34,511 nucleotides of DNA. Origin: Bacteroidota bacterium (GTDB lineage Bacteria; Bacteroidota; Ignavibacteria; Ignavibacteriales; Melioribacteraceae). This document shows, piece by piece, positions 7,979-16,886 of this stretch; the stretch's first letter is position 1, and each line of letters begins with the position of its first letter. The notes under the pieces are model-generated. The model was not told the DNA's origin, searched no databases, and saw only the letters and a list, made by a program, of their open reading frames with translations. Both the position numbers and the translations under genes were made by a program. The stretch lies in NCBI GenBank assembly GCA_021812705.1, contig JAKAMT010000014.1, forward strand, positions 1 to 34,511, read 5' to 3'.

Positions 7979-7988
7979 TAATGGAGTG

Positions 7989-8555
7989 ATGAATAAATTA
8001 AACGACATAGAGATAATCGATTCGGTTAAAAGAGGTAATTATTCCGATTATTCACTGCTTATTAACCGGTATAAGGACAGGGCATTTTCGCTTCTTAAAA
8101 GGCTATTGAAGAACGAGATGGACGCGGAAGAAGCGCTTCAGGACAGTTTTCTAAAAGCGTACAATTCCTTGGCGGCATTCCGAAATGATTCACAATTCTC
8201 TACATGGTTTTATAAAATTGTTTACAACACAGGATTAAGCGTCATTGCTTCCAAGAAAAGGAAAGTGGAGCAGCAGATGAGCTCGATTGATGAGCAGTTT
8301 GATCTTGTCAGTTATGATGCCGAAATTTACAGCGGCGCTGAAAACGGAAGAGAGTATATTCTTAAAATGGTCGATAAACTTCCTATCCGCGGCGCTCTTG
8401 TTGTTATATTGTTTTATATGGACGGACTTTCGTTAAATGAGATAAGCCAGATTATGGGCCTCTCTCTGGTGAATACAAAAGTGCTTTTGCACAGATCGCG
8501 CAATGCCCTTAAGGATCTGCTCATTAAGCACAATTATCAGGAGGAAATGTTATGA
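7989..8555 (+). CDS. ECF-family RNA polymerase sigma factor
   Basis: The protein has 188 residues from the ATG at 7989. A longer reading from 7902 would run through the promoter candidate and adds no conserved sequence. Region 2 is visible at about 15-85 ('YSLLINRYKDRAFSLLKRL', 'DAEEALQDSFLKAYNSL', 'FSTWFYKIVYN') and region 4 at about 122-182 ('LVVILFYMDGLSLNEISQI', 'NTKVLLHRSRNALKDLL'). It directs RNA polymerase to stress or envelope promoters. The stop overlaps the anti-sigma start by four bases. The twin promoter motif suggests that it controls itself and the DUF6249 gene. Confidence 0.93.
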   Translation: MNKLNDIEIIDSVKRGNYSDYSLLINRYKDRAFSLLKRLLKNEMDAEEALQDSFLKAYNSLAAFRNDSQFSTWFYKIVYNTGLSVIASKKRKVEQQMSSIDEQFDLVSYDAEIYSGAENGREYILKMVDKLPIRGALVVILFYMDGLSLNEISQIMGLSLVNTKVLLHRSRNALKDLLIKHNYQEEML

Positions 8556-9082
8556 GTAAGTTAACTGATGAAATGTTAAATAAATATTTGGACGGGGATC
8601 TTGAAGTATCAGATCTTGAGGCAGTTAAGGAAGAACTGAATTCTGATCCGGATGCGCTTGCCCGTCTGAGAGCGCTGAGAGCCGTGGATGCAACTTTAAA
8701 AACAATCGAAGCCGATCATGCGCCGGAAAACATCTCGGACAGAATCATGAAAAAGATTTCGGCGGGTAAATATACCGTCAAAACCGCGCCGGCTCATTTT
8801 TTTATCTCCATCATCTCTATCCTTTTAGTGGGGATAATTTCTGTAACAGTTGCCGCGTTCCGCAGTGCAAGTCATAGTTCGGCAAACAACAATCTGGTTG
8901 ATTATACGGATAAGATTAAAAATACTCTTGTAAAAAACGCTGAATCAGCTCAAAACTTCTTTTCAAATCCGGGAGTCGTTTTTACGGTCGGCGCTCTGAC
9001 AATTATTTTTTTAATAGCGGCATATTTTACAATTGAGTCTCATAAAAATTTCACAAAAAAATTTAACAGCCTCTCAAATTAA
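8552..9082 (+). CDS. Probable membrane anti-sigma factor without zinc-binding motif
   Basis: The protein has 176 residues, overlaps the sigma gene by ATGA and is preceded by AGGAGG. The N-terminal cytoplasmic part (about 1-78) resembles anti-sigma domains ('LTDEMLNKYLDGDLEVSDLE' followed by 'ALARLRALRAVDATLK'). Two hydrophobic helices follow at about 82-103 and 141-161, with a short loop between. There is no cysteine at all, so the H-x3-C-x2-C zinc motif of ZAS-type anti-sigma factors is absent. The call rests on position and the N-terminal pattern. It would hold the sigma factor at the membrane until a signal releases it. Confidence 0.75.
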   Translation: MSKLTDEMLNKYLDGDLEVSDLEAVKEELNSDPDALARLRALRAVDATLKTIEADHAPENISDRIMKKISAGKYTVKTAPAHFFISIISILLVGIISVTVAAFRSASHSSANNNLVDYTDKIKNTLVKNAESAQNFFSNPGVVFTVGALTIIFLIAAYFTIESHKNFTKKFNSLSN

Positions 9083-9222
9083 TAAAGCCTTTTGATGAAG
9101 TGAGATTTTCTTTGTAAGTTATTCCTGCTTTAATTGAACGACACAATCAAAATAAATTCAAACTGGTTAGCGTATCTGCCATTCTTTCAATATTTTCACA
9201 TCTGAAATAGATAAGAATAATC

Positions 9223-10131
9223 ATGTCTCATAAAGCCGGATTCGTATCAATAGTCGGAAAGCCGAATGTGGGTAAATCCACACTTATGAACTCTCTTTTG
9301 GGAGAGAAACTTTCTATTACAACAAATAAACCGCAGACGACGCGTAAAAAAATACTCGGAATTTTATCGGCGGATAATTACCAGATAATCTTTCAAGATA
9401 CTCCGGGAATTTTAAATCCCGAGTATCTGCTTCAGGAAAGAATGCTGGATTATGTTTTCAGTTCCACAAAAGATGCGGATCTTATAATCTTTATTGTAGA
9501 TGTAAGCGAAGACCCGGATGCTTCCCGCACATTGTCCGATGAAAGAGTTGTAAAAATCATAAATTCATCTCAGGCCAAAAAAATTCTGTTGGTAAATAAA
9601 ATTGATGTGTCGGATCAGCCGTCTGTTGAAAAATTGATCGATTCCGCCGGCAGGAAAAATATATTTGAAAAAATCATTCCGGTTTCCGCCAAAGAAAAAT
9701 TCAATCTTGATCTGGTGCTGAATACAATTCTGGAATACCTGCCGGAGCATCCTAAATATTATCCTGACGATCAGCTAAGCGACGAGAATGAGAGATTCTT
9801 CGTATCCGAAATAATCCGCGAGAAAATATTTGAAAGATTCCGGGATGAAATACCGTACAGCACAGAAGTAATAATCTACGAATTCAAGGAAAGAGAGAAC
9901 GCAAAAGATTTTATCAGTGCGGAAATTATTGTTGAAAAAGAGAGCCAGAAGCCGATCATTTTGGGCGCTAAGGGAGATACAATCAAAAGACTCGGTCAGG
10001 AGGCAAGAGAATCCATCGAAAAATTTCTGCAGCGGGAAGTGTTTCTTGAACTTCGGGTGAAGATCCGCGAAAAATGGCGCTCCAATCCGTCTGCACTGAA
10101 TAGTTTCGGTTACATTAAAGATGAAGAATAG
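9223..10131 (+). CDS. era: GTPase Era
   Basis: This essential GTPase binds the 3' end of 16S rRNA and helps 30S subunit maturation. The 302 residues match the family. Visible are G1 'GKPNVGKST' (12-20), the switch region 'TTNKPQTTRKKILG', G3 'DTPG' (59-62) and G4 'NKID' (125-128). The C-terminal KH domain includes the 'KPIILGAKGDTIKRLGQEAR' segment. The upstream gap of 140 bp should hold its promoter, but I could not fix one. The 3' end overlaps the EamA gene by 11 bp, starting a run of tightly packed genes. Confidence 0.97.
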   Translation: MSHKAGFVSIVGKPNVGKSTLMNSLLGEKLSITTNKPQTTRKKILGILSADNYQIIFQDTPGILNPEYLLQERMLDYVFSSTKDADLIIFIVDVSEDPDASRTLSDERVVKIINSSQAKKILLVNKIDVSDQPSVEKLIDSAGRKNIFEKIIPVSAKEKFNLDLVLNTILEYLPEHPKYYPDDQLSDENERFFVSEIIREKIFERFRDEIPYSTEVIIYEFKERENAKDFISAEIIVEKESQKPIILGAKGDTIKRLGQEARESIEKFLQREVFLELRVKIREKWRSNPSALNSFGYIKDEE

Positions 10132-11068
10132 TCCGGCGGAAAAAAAATCGCCTCCTTTCTTCGGCGAAGCTGCGCTCCTGCTTATGACCCTCATATGGGG
10201 TGGAACATTTGTAATCGTAAAAGAATCTCTTAACGATATATCGGCATTCCTCTTCGTTGCGTTCCGTTTTGGAATAGCCGCCTCAGTTTTGGCATTAATA
10301 CTTGTTATTAAAAAAATTAAAATCGAAAAAAAATCTCTCTTGCCGGGAATGTTTTTGGGCCTTCTTCTCTTTCTCGGTTTCTTCACGCAGACAATCGGAC
10401 TCAAATACACTTCTGCAACCAAATCCGGATTTCTGACCGGTTCGTTGGTTGTTATGGTTCCGATTTTTCAAATGATAATCGAGAGGAGGGCGCCATCAAA
10501 GGGATCGGTGTTCGGAACTGTTCTTGTTTTTGCGGGCATCCTATTTCTTTCCAGCGGAGGATCTTCTTTAGGAGGATTGCTATCCGAGCTTGGTGCAAAT
10601 TTTAATTTCGGTGACGGCATGACGCTTTTATGCGCGGTCTTTTTTGCAGTTCATGTTGTTTACATTGATGTGATCTCCGTAAAAAATCATTTCTGGACTA
10701 TTCTTCTTATTCAGATCACAACAGTTTCAATCCTAAGTTTCATATCGGCACTATTTTCTGCTGCCGTTTCCATCGAACCGCTGCGGCTGTCGCTAACAAA
10801 ATATCTGATATTCGGACTGCTTTACACTTCACTGCTGGCTACATTATTTAATATAGGAATGCAGACAAAATTCCAAAAAATTGTAAGTCCTACCCGTGCC
10901 GGAATAATTTATTCATTCGAGCCAATCTTCGCCGCTCTCTTTGCATTCTTTTTACTCAATGAGAAAATCAGTAATTTTGGAATCATAGGGAGCATTCTGA
11001 TATTTCTTGGCCTGATTGTTTCCGAAACATATGAGTCTTTTTTTTATAAAGAAAAGAATGATGCATGA
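10121..11068 (+). CDS. EamA/DMT-superfamily transporter
   Basis: This inner-membrane protein has 315 residues. About ten hydrophobic helices form two EamA repeats: the first opens with 'LLLMTLIWGGTFVIVKESL', and the second starts near 'GDGMTLLCAVFFAVHVVYIDV' and contains 'PTRAGIIYSFEPIFAALFAF', both characteristic. Members export amino acids, nucleotides or other metabolites; the substrate is unknown. The start lies inside the era 3' end (11 bp overlap) and the stop overlaps the acylphosphatase start by four bases. Confidence 0.9.
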   Translation: MKNSPAEKKSPPFFGEAALLLMTLIWGGTFVIVKESLNDISAFLFVAFRFGIAASVLALILVIKKIKIEKKSLLPGMFLGLLLFLGFFTQTIGLKYTSATKSGFLTGSLVVMVPIFQMIIERRAPSKGSVFGTVLVFAGILFLSSGGSSLGGLLSELGANFNFGDGMTLLCAVFFAVHVVYIDVISVKNHFWTILLIQITTVSILSFISALFSAAVSIEPLRLSLTKYLIFGLLYTSLLATLFNIGMQTKFQKIVSPTRAGIIYSFEPIFAALFAFFLLNEKISNFGIIGSILIFLGLIVSETYESFFYKEKNDA

Positions 11069-11337
11069 AAAGAGCCGAGATAATTGTGAACGGGCTGGTT
11101 CAGGGTGTCGGATTCAGATATTTTGTGGTAAGGAAAGCAGAGAAATTGGGACTAAAAGGTTATACCAAAAATCTGGAAAGCGGAGAAGTATATACGGTAG
11201 CAGAAGGGGATACATGGGCAATTGAAGACCTGTACAATGAAATTAAAACTGGACCGCGTCATGCTGATGTTAAAAATGCTTCTATAAAATGGAGCGAGTA
11301 TAAAAAAGAATTTAATCAATTTGAGGTCAGATTTTGA
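11065..11337 (+). CDS. acyP: Acylphosphatase
   Basis: This small soluble enzyme (90 residues) hydrolyses acyl phosphates. The signature '[14 protein letters not shown]' carries the catalytic Arg (R18), and the catalytic Asn lies in 'TKNLESGEV' (N36), replacing the usual N-x-x-D-G with N-L-E-S-G. The length matches the family. It overlaps both neighbours by four bases, so translation is probably coupled. Confidence 0.93.
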   Translation: MKRAEIIVNGLVQGVGFRYFVVRKAEKLGLKGYTKNLESGEVYTVAEGDTWAIEDLYNEIKTGPRHADVKNASIKWSEYKKEFNQFEVRF

Positions 11338-11825
11338 ACTCTAATTTTAAAATTGGTTTCGGATATGATGTTCATCCTCTAGTCGAGGGAAGAAAGCTGA
11401 TCCTCGGCGGCGTCGAGATTCCAAGCCGGTTAGGACTTCTTGGTCACTCCGATGCGGATGTTCTTCTCCATGCAATTTGCGATTCCATTCTAGGCGCTCT
11501 GGCATTGGGTGATATAGGCAAACATTTTCCCAATACGGATCCTAAATACAAGGACGCCGACAGCAAACAGCTCCTGAATCAGGTGTACTACTTAATGACG
11601 GACTTTAATTTTCAGATCGGAAATATAGATTCCACCATACTGCTGGAAGAGCCGAAACTGGCTTCATATATTCCGGAGATGAGAAAAAATATAGCCAATA
11701 TTTTAAGCGTTGATGTTGACCACGTTTCAATTAAAGCAACCACTTCCGAGAGATTGGGATTTGTCGGGCGCAGCGAAGGATGTGCCGCGCATGCAGTAGT
11801 TCTTCTTATTAAAAAAGAGAAATAA
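11334..11825 (+). CDS. ispF: 2-C-methyl-D-erythritol 2,4-cyclodiphosphate synthase
   Basis: IspF makes the cyclic diphosphate intermediate of the MEP isoprenoid pathway in the cytoplasm. The 163 residues match the family. Zinc ligands are visible as D12-x-H14 ('GYDVHPL') and H46, in '[15 protein letters not shown]'. Other conserved parts are '[10 protein letters not shown]', '[17 protein letters not shown]' and 'AHAVVLL'. The start is a TTG that overlaps the acylphosphatase stop (TTGA), and the stop shares one base with the next ATG. Confidence 0.96.
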   Translation: MNSNFKIGFGYDVHPLVEGRKLILGGVEIPSRLGLLGHSDADVLLHAICDSILGALALGDIGKHFPNTDPKYKDADSKQLLNQVYYLMTDFNFQIGNIDSTILLEEPKLASYIPEMRKNIANILSVDVDHVSIKATTSERLGFVGRSEGCAAHAVVLLIKKEK

Positions 11826-12430
11826 TGCTTCAACAGATAATAAATTACATCGGCACATTAGATCCCGCACTTATTTATTTGGCGCTCATCTTTTTTTCTT
11901 TCATTGAAAATGTAATTCCGATGTCGCCCAGCGATCTGGTGGTGGTATTCGGCGCGGCAATTCTGTCCCAGTCCCCGTATGCATTTTTGCCTCTGCTGTT
12001 GTTAACAACCGCCGGCAGTGCTGCCGGATTCATTGTAATGTATTTTGTGGGTGAATTTCTGGGGGAGAAAATTATCAGAAAAGGGAGATTCAAATTCATA
12101 AAGGAAGATGCGTTAAATAAAGCCGACCTGTTTTTCCACAAATATGGATACAAAATAATTGTCGTAAATAGATTCATGCCGGGCACAAGGGCGGTAATAA
12201 GCTTTTTCGCAGGGGTTCATCGGTTAAAACCGCTTCGTACTTTTATCTTTGCTTCAATAAGCGCGCTCCTCTGGAATGCAGTACTGATTTTTCTTGGAAT
12301 CAAATTAGGACAGAATCTGGAACTGGTTGACTATTATCTTTCCAAATATTCTCAAGTGGCAATTGTAGTCACCGTGCTTGCAGTTGTCTTTTTTACCGTT
12401 AAGTATTTTGTGAAGAAGAAGAGCAGATGA
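11825..12430 (+). CDS. DedA family (VTT-domain) membrane protein
   Basis: The protein has 201 residues with several hydrophobic helices. The DedA signatures are present: 'SFIENVIPMSPSDLVVVFGA' with the conserved acidic residue and proline, and 'VVNRFMPGTRAVISFFAG' with the conserved R-x3-G-x-R. DedA proteins are thought to move or flip phospholipids or lipid carriers and support envelope homeostasis. It overlaps ispF by one base and lnt by four. Confidence 0.92.
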   Translation: MLQQIINYIGTLDPALIYLALIFFSFIENVIPMSPSDLVVVFGAAILSQSPYAFLPLLLLTTAGSAAGFIVMYFVGEFLGEKIIRKGRFKFIKEDALNKADLFFHKYGYKIIVVNRFMPGTRAVISFFAGVHRLKPLRTFIFASISALLWNAVLIFLGIKLGQNLELVDYYLSKYSQVAIVVTVLAVVFFTVKYFVKKKSR

Positions 12431-14082
12431 ATATTTTTAGAAAATTTAGGGCACCATTATCTCCGGAAGAAAAAGAGATTAGGAAAAGAGAACTTTTGTT
12501 CGGGGCTCTTTCCGGATCACTATTGGGATTATCTTATCCGCCGGTTCCTCTCCCTTTTTTGAGTTTCTTCGCGTTAGTCCCTTTTTTCTTTGTGATTGAA
12601 AAAAGAAAAACTCTCGGTTCGCTTAACAGATTTGTTTATTTCACCCTCTTCATCTTTAATTTTATAACACTTTACTGGGTGGGCAGCTGGACAAAGGAAG
12701 CCGATCCCTTTCTTATGATCTCAGGCGGAACTCTTCTTTTTTTCAATCCTCTTTTTTACCTGATCATTTCCGTTCTCTTTCATTTCTCAAGAAAAAGTTT
12801 CGGTGAAAAAATATCCTTATTCCTTTTCCCCCTATATTGGGTAGCGTTCGAATATCTGTACAGCGTTACCGATGCACGTTTTCCCTGGCTGACACTGGGA
12901 AATTGCCTCTCATATTTTAATACATTTATACAATCCGCAGATCTCGTTGGGGCCTACGGCCTTTCTCTAATTATTCTCTACATAAATTTGTTTATATATC
13001 TCTCAGTCAAAAACCTGAAAGTGAAAAAAAAAATAGAGAACCGGTTTGCTCTCGCCGCGGTAATTCTATTTTTTTCTGTGATGGCTTATGGAACCTTTAG
13101 ACTTAACAATCTTCCGATACCGGAGAAGAAAATTAAAGTCGGTCTTATACAGCCGAACCTGAATCCCTGGGATAAATGGAAAGACGGGAATCTTGACGAG
13201 CAGCTTTCACAATACCTGGAGCTTTCGCAAAAAGCGATCGACCGTGGCGCAAAATTAATTATCTGGCCTGAATCTGCGCTTCCTGTTTATCTTCTCAGCG
13301 GAAATTACGATGAGCAGGTGAACCGAATAAAGAATTTTGTCTCGTCAAAAAATGTTTTTCTTCTCACCGGCATGCCTGACGTGAATTTTTATTTCAACAG
13401 AAATGACGCGCCTGAAGACGCCAAAAAAACAAAGAGCGGAGTTTTGTACACAAGTTATAATTCTCTCCTCTTCTTTTCTCCGATGATACCCGAAATTCAA
13501 AAATACGGTAAAATAAAATTAGTCCCGTTCGGAGAGCATGTCCCCTTCGTTGAACAGCTCCCGTTCCTTGGCGATTTTATCAAATGGGAAGTTGGAATTT
13601 CGAGTTGGAATGTTGGCAAGAAGCAAACAGTTTTAACCAGCGACGGCACTCAATTTGCGCCTCTAAAAATCGGCGGAGTAATATGCATTGAATCCATATA
13701 TCCTGATTTTGTGGCCGGATTCGTTCGGGATGGAGCAAATTTAATAGCTGTTGTTACTAATGACAGTTGGTACGGTTATTCGAGCGGTCCGTATCAGCAC
13801 AAAGAAATTTCGGTTCTGCGTGCGGTAGAAAACAGAAGAACAGTTTTAAGGTGCGCCAACGGTGGAATAAGCTGCATAATAGATCCAGCCGGAAGAACAA
13901 TCTCATCCACAAAACTTTTTGTAAAAGATGTTCTGGTCGGCGATGCTTATATCCAAAATGAAGTAACATTTTATTCAAAGTATCCTCTTTTGATTCCTAT
14001 CCTGGTGTCGCTGATGTCGTTAATAACTGTAGCAACGTTCATAATTAAGAGACTATCAATTATCGGAAATAAAAAATCATGA
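12427..14082 (+). CDS. lnt: Apolipoprotein N-acyltransferase
   Basis: Lnt adds the third acyl chain to the N-terminal cysteine of lipoproteins at the inner membrane, so its presence supports a Gram-negative envelope. The 551 residues comprise an N-terminal membrane domain (about 1-225, several helices) and a periplasmic nitrilase domain (about 235-500). The catalytic triad is visible: Glu in 'WPESALP' (E282), Lys before 'LVPFGEHVP' (K362 or K364) and Cys in 'GVICIES' (C420). A C-terminal helix lies at about 520-540. It overlaps its neighbours by four bases on both sides. Confidence 0.96.
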   Translation: MNIFRKFRAPLSPEEKEIRKRELLFGALSGSLLGLSYPPVPLPFLSFFALVPFFFVIEKRKTLGSLNRFVYFTLFIFNFITLYWVGSWTKEADPFLMISGGTLLFFNPLFYLIISVLFHFSRKSFGEKISLFLFPLYWVAFEYLYSVTDARFPWLTLGNCLSYFNTFIQSADLVGAYGLSLIILYINLFIYLSVKNLKVKKKIENRFALAAVILFFSVMAYGTFRLNNLPIPEKKIKVGLIQPNLNPWDKWKDGNLDEQLSQYLELSQKAIDRGAKLIIWPESALPVYLLSGNYDEQVNRIKNFVSSKNVFLLTGMPDVNFYFNRNDAPEDAKKTKSGVLYTSYNSLLFFSPMIPEIQKYGKIKLVPFGEHVPFVEQLPFLGDFIKWEVGISSWNVGKKQTVLTSDGTQFAPLKIGGVICIESIYPDFVAGFVRDGANLIAVVTNDSWYGYSSGPYQHKEISVLRAVENRRTVLRCANGGISCIIDPAGRTISSTKLFVKDVLVGDAYIQNEVTFYSKYPLLIPILVSLMSLITVATFIIKRLSIIGNKKS

Positions 14083-15110
14083 AAAATATTATTGACCTTA
14101 GAAGCGATACGCTTACTAAACCATCTGATGAAATGCGCATGGCAATGTATGAAGCAGAAGTGGGAGATGATGTTTACAAAGAAGATCCTACGGTTAACAG
14201 GCTGGAAAAATTTGCAGCCGAAATTCTTGGAAAAGAAGCCGCACTCTATGTGCCCAGCGGAACAATGGGAAATCAAATTTCACTTAATGTTTTAACTAAG
14301 CCCGGCGATGAAGTGATATGCGAAAAAGATGCACACATTTTTCAATATGAATCCGGCTCTCCGGCTGCATTAAGCGGAATAATGCTTAGTCTCGTTGACG
14401 GAGTGAGAGGCGTATTCACTCCGGATCAGGTCGAGCCGCTTATCCGTCCTGTCAGCGCTTATTATATGGCTCGTTCAAGGGTGATTGAAATTGAAAATAC
14501 TCACAACCGCGCTGGAGGTACCATAAATCCCATTGAGAATATTGCGGCGGTAAGCGCACTCGGTAAAAAGTATAACCTCTACATGCATCTGGACGGCGCC
14601 CGAATATGGAATGCCTCGGTGGCTACAGGCATCTCTCCCGCGGAATATGCAAAACATTTCGACTCTGTATCATGCTGCCTGTCTAAAGGTTTAGGGGCAC
14701 CTATCGGATCCTTGATAGCAGGGACAAAAGATTTCATTCAAGAAGCATACAGAGTTAGAAAAGGTTGGGGCGGCGGAATGAGGCAGGCGGGAATTTTAGC
14801 CGCAGCCGGTTTGTATGCTTTAAAAAATAATATCGAACGCCTCAAAGAGGATCACGAAAAGGCCGAAACTCTGGCAAAAAAACTGGCTGCAATCCCGGGA
14901 GTGTCGGTGGATATGGAATCCGTTCAGACAAATATCGTCATGTTTACTCAGTCAAAATTAAGCGTGGAAGATTTCCTATCAAAATGCAGTGAGAATGGTT
15001 TGAAATTAGGCACCGGAAAAGTCGGCGTTATAAGAGCGGTAACGCATATGGATGTGTCGCTTAATGAAATGACGGACGCCGCGCATCTGATCGAAAAAAT
15101 TATGAATTAG
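14079..15110 (+). CDS. ltaE: Low-specificity L-threonine aldolase
   Basis: This PLP enzyme cleaves L-threonine and L-allo-threonine to glycine and acetaldehyde. The 343 residues match the family. Visible are the N-terminal 'IDLRSDTLTKPSDEMR', 'DPTVNRLE', the aromatic/His segment 'DAHIFQYESGSPAALSG', 'MHLDGARIWNA' with the PLP-contacting Asp, and the Schiff-base lysine in 'CLSKGLGAPIGS' (K203). It overlaps lnt by four bases and ends the packed run starting at era. Confidence 0.95.
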   Translation: MKNIIDLRSDTLTKPSDEMRMAMYEAEVGDDVYKEDPTVNRLEKFAAEILGKEAALYVPSGTMGNQISLNVLTKPGDEVICEKDAHIFQYESGSPAALSGIMLSLVDGVRGVFTPDQVEPLIRPVSAYYMARSRVIEIENTHNRAGGTINPIENIAAVSALGKKYNLYMHLDGARIWNASVATGISPAEYAKHFDSVSCCLSKGLGAPIGSLIAGTKDFIQEAYRVRKGWGGGMRQAGILAAAGLYALKNNIERLKEDHEKAETLAKKLAAIPGVSVDMESVQTNIVMFTQSKLSVEDFLSKCSENGLKLGTGKVGVIRAVTHMDVSLNEMTDAAHLIEKIMN

Positions 15111-15158
15111 AATTCAAGAAAAAAGATTCTAATTATTGAAACAAAACATGAGCACAAA

Positions 15159-15611
15159 ATGAAAATATCGGATTATAATCACAGTATAAAAGAAGTGGTG
15201 CGTTTTCATGAAGTTGATCTTCTCGGAGTATGCAACAACGCGGTCTATTTCAATTATTTTGAGGATGCCCGCCTTAGATATGTGCAGGATCTGAAAAATA
15301 AATTTGAACTGAAAGAATTTATGGAAGGCTACTCCTTTTTTATAATGGCCCACAACGAATGCGATTATCTTAAATCAGCGCACCTTGATGATGAATTAAA
15401 TATTTACACCAGAATCGATTTTATAAAAAATTCCAGTTTCGGCTTTAAACACTTAGTGGAGAAAGTTAGGTCGAAAGAGATTATTGCCCGCGGCGGCGGA
15501 GTGATGGTTCACATAGATGTAGATAGTAAAAAACCCGCTCCAATTCCCCGGGAATTTTACGACGCAGTATCAAAATTCGAAAAACAGGTTCAGATTTTAA
15601 AATCGACTTAG
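15159..15611 (+). CDS. YbgC/4-hydroxybenzoyl-CoA-thioesterase-like hotdog protein
   Basis: The protein has 150 residues. The N-terminal signature 'RFHEVDLLGVCNNAVYFNYFEDARLRY' region carries the catalytic Asp (D20) and the F-E-x-A-R segment of YbgC-type acyl-CoA thioesterases, and 'GFKHLVEKV' is the following strand. It should be a soluble thioesterase acting on short acyl-CoA or acyl-ACP. There is no clear ribosome binding site. The 3' end overlaps the convergent acyltransferase gene by four bases. Confidence 0.85.
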   Translation: MKISDYNHSIKEVVRFHEVDLLGVCNNAVYFNYFEDARLRYVQDLKNKFELKEFMEGYSFFIMAHNECDYLKSAHLDDELNIYTRIDFIKNSSFGFKHLVEKVRSKEIIARGGGVMVHIDVDSKKPAPIPREFYDAVSKFEKQVQILKST

Positions 15612-16738
15612 CGCAAAAAGAAAATTATTGTAGCACCGGCTAAGACTATTACAGAAATCCATCTGCTGTAGTGGGGATAATTTTTCTTTATCATTCCCCA
15701 TCCCTTCGCAAGAAGCAGCATCGGAATTATAAGTGCAATTGTGAAAAGTGTGCATTGCAAAAAGCCGTAACTCTGATTCGAAATATCCACAAAACTTTTT
15801 CCGTCGAAGAATGCCCGGTAAATGATCTGCAGGTGGACCCAGTAGATGAGCAGAGATTCCCGGCTCACGTCTAAAATTAATGATTTGTAATTCTCCTTCT
15901 TATTCAAGTAGAACCAGAAAATTCCAAGCAGAAAGAGAATTATACCGAATCTTTCTGAGAACCAGAGGGGATTAGGCCGCAATCCGATATCGAGTGCCGG
16001 AAAAATCACATACATAAATACAACGCTCGTGAGATAAAAAGCTGCGCCGTTGATTACCAGCTTTCTCGCAAATGCCTGTTCCGTTTTCGCATCCCGGGCT
16101 GCCAGATAAAATTTTGCCGTGTAAGCGCCGCTGAAAACAAAAGCCCACCATGGAAAAATAGGAAAAAGTGAACCGTGCATTTTATTTATATAGTTCGAAA
16201 AAAAGAGAGGCATGTAATTCGCAAAGTCAAAATTCCACATGGTTGGGCTCAGAATTAGTACAACCAGTGTTATAATCAGGGCGAAATTGAAAAACTGTTT
16301 CTCGGTCTTTAATATTGCTCTGGCTGCCAAAAGAACAAACAATCCGGTGGAAATCAGTTGCAGAATATCGACCGTGAATAAACTTTCTAAATTCGGTTGA
16401 GTTAAATTATTCATCAGTTTCGTCCACGAATAATAGGGAAGATGGAGTGAGTAACCGATATAAAATATGAGTCCAATCCTGCTTAACTTTTTCAGAAAAT
16501 CTTTGTCGAATATTCTAAGCTGATCACCTCCTTTGTGAAGCGAAAGAACAAAAACCAATCCGGATGCAAAACTGAATGATGGCGCTACCAATCCATTTAT
16601 AAAATTTAACCGGTCAAAAATCCATGACTGTTTCAGTGCCGGTAAAAGCATAGAATTGAATACGTGCACTTCTATCATTACAATCAGCGCCAGTCCCTTT
16701 AATAGATCTATAAAGAGCGCTCTGTTCTTCTGGATCAT
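15608..16738 (-). CDS. DUF1624/heparan-alpha-glucosaminide N-acetyltransferase-like membrane protein
   Basis: The protein has 376 residues, with about ten hydrophobic helices along its length. The N-terminal 'RALFIDLLKGLALIVMIEVHVFN' is typical of the membrane acyltransferase superfamily containing DUF1624/HGSNAT and acyltransferase 3; the His in the first helix is the family's conserved position. 'FPWWAFVFSGAYTAKFY' and 'SRESLLIYWVHLQIIY' also fit the superfamily. It probably transfers an acyl group from the cytoplasm to an extracytoplasmic sugar or other acceptor. The subfamily and substrate are uncertain. It is monocistronic and divergent from the exonuclease gene. Confidence 0.75.
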   Translation of the reverse strand: MIQKNRALFIDLLKGLALIVMIEVHVFNSMLLPALKQSWIFDRLNFINGLVAPSFSFASGLVFVLSLHKGGDQLRIFDKDFLKKLSRIGLIFYIGYSLHLPYYSWTKLMNNLTQPNLESLFTVDILQLISTGLFVLLAARAILKTEKQFFNFALIITLVVLILSPTMWNFDFANYMPLFFSNYINKMHGSLFPIFPWWAFVFSGAYTAKFYLAARDAKTEQAFARKLVINGAAFYLTSVVFMYVIFPALDIGLRPNPLWFSERFGIILFLLGIFWFYLNKKENYKSLILDVSRESLLIYWVHLQIIYRAFFDGKSFVDISNQSYGFLQCTLFTIALIIPMLLLAKGWGMIKKNYPHYSRWISVIVLAGATIIFFLR

Positions 16739-16886
16739 ATAGAATTCCGTTAAAATTTGAAATTAAGATAATGAATAATTTTTTTTTTGCAATGGGGATC
16801 TTTTAAAAATCTCGACGGCCGCATCCTGTGTAATTTCACTTCAAAAAATGTTAGTTTATACGGAACAAATTTATAAAGGGGGCTTT

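Noticed and set aside
7902-7988. N-terminal extension of the sigma factor from 7902
   Set aside because: It would run through the TGTAACC elements and adds no conserved sigma sequence; the ATG at 7989 gives a normal family length.
9775-10422. Minus-strand open frame of 215 codons opposite era and the EamA gene
   Set aside because: It lies antisense to two well-recognised genes, has a composition without domain signatures and no ribosome binding site.
15105-15134. Inverted repeat AATTAGAAT / ATTCTAATT after the threonine aldolase gene
   Set aside because: The stem is all but free of G and C, has a 12-nt loop and no T run, so a terminator call is not supported.
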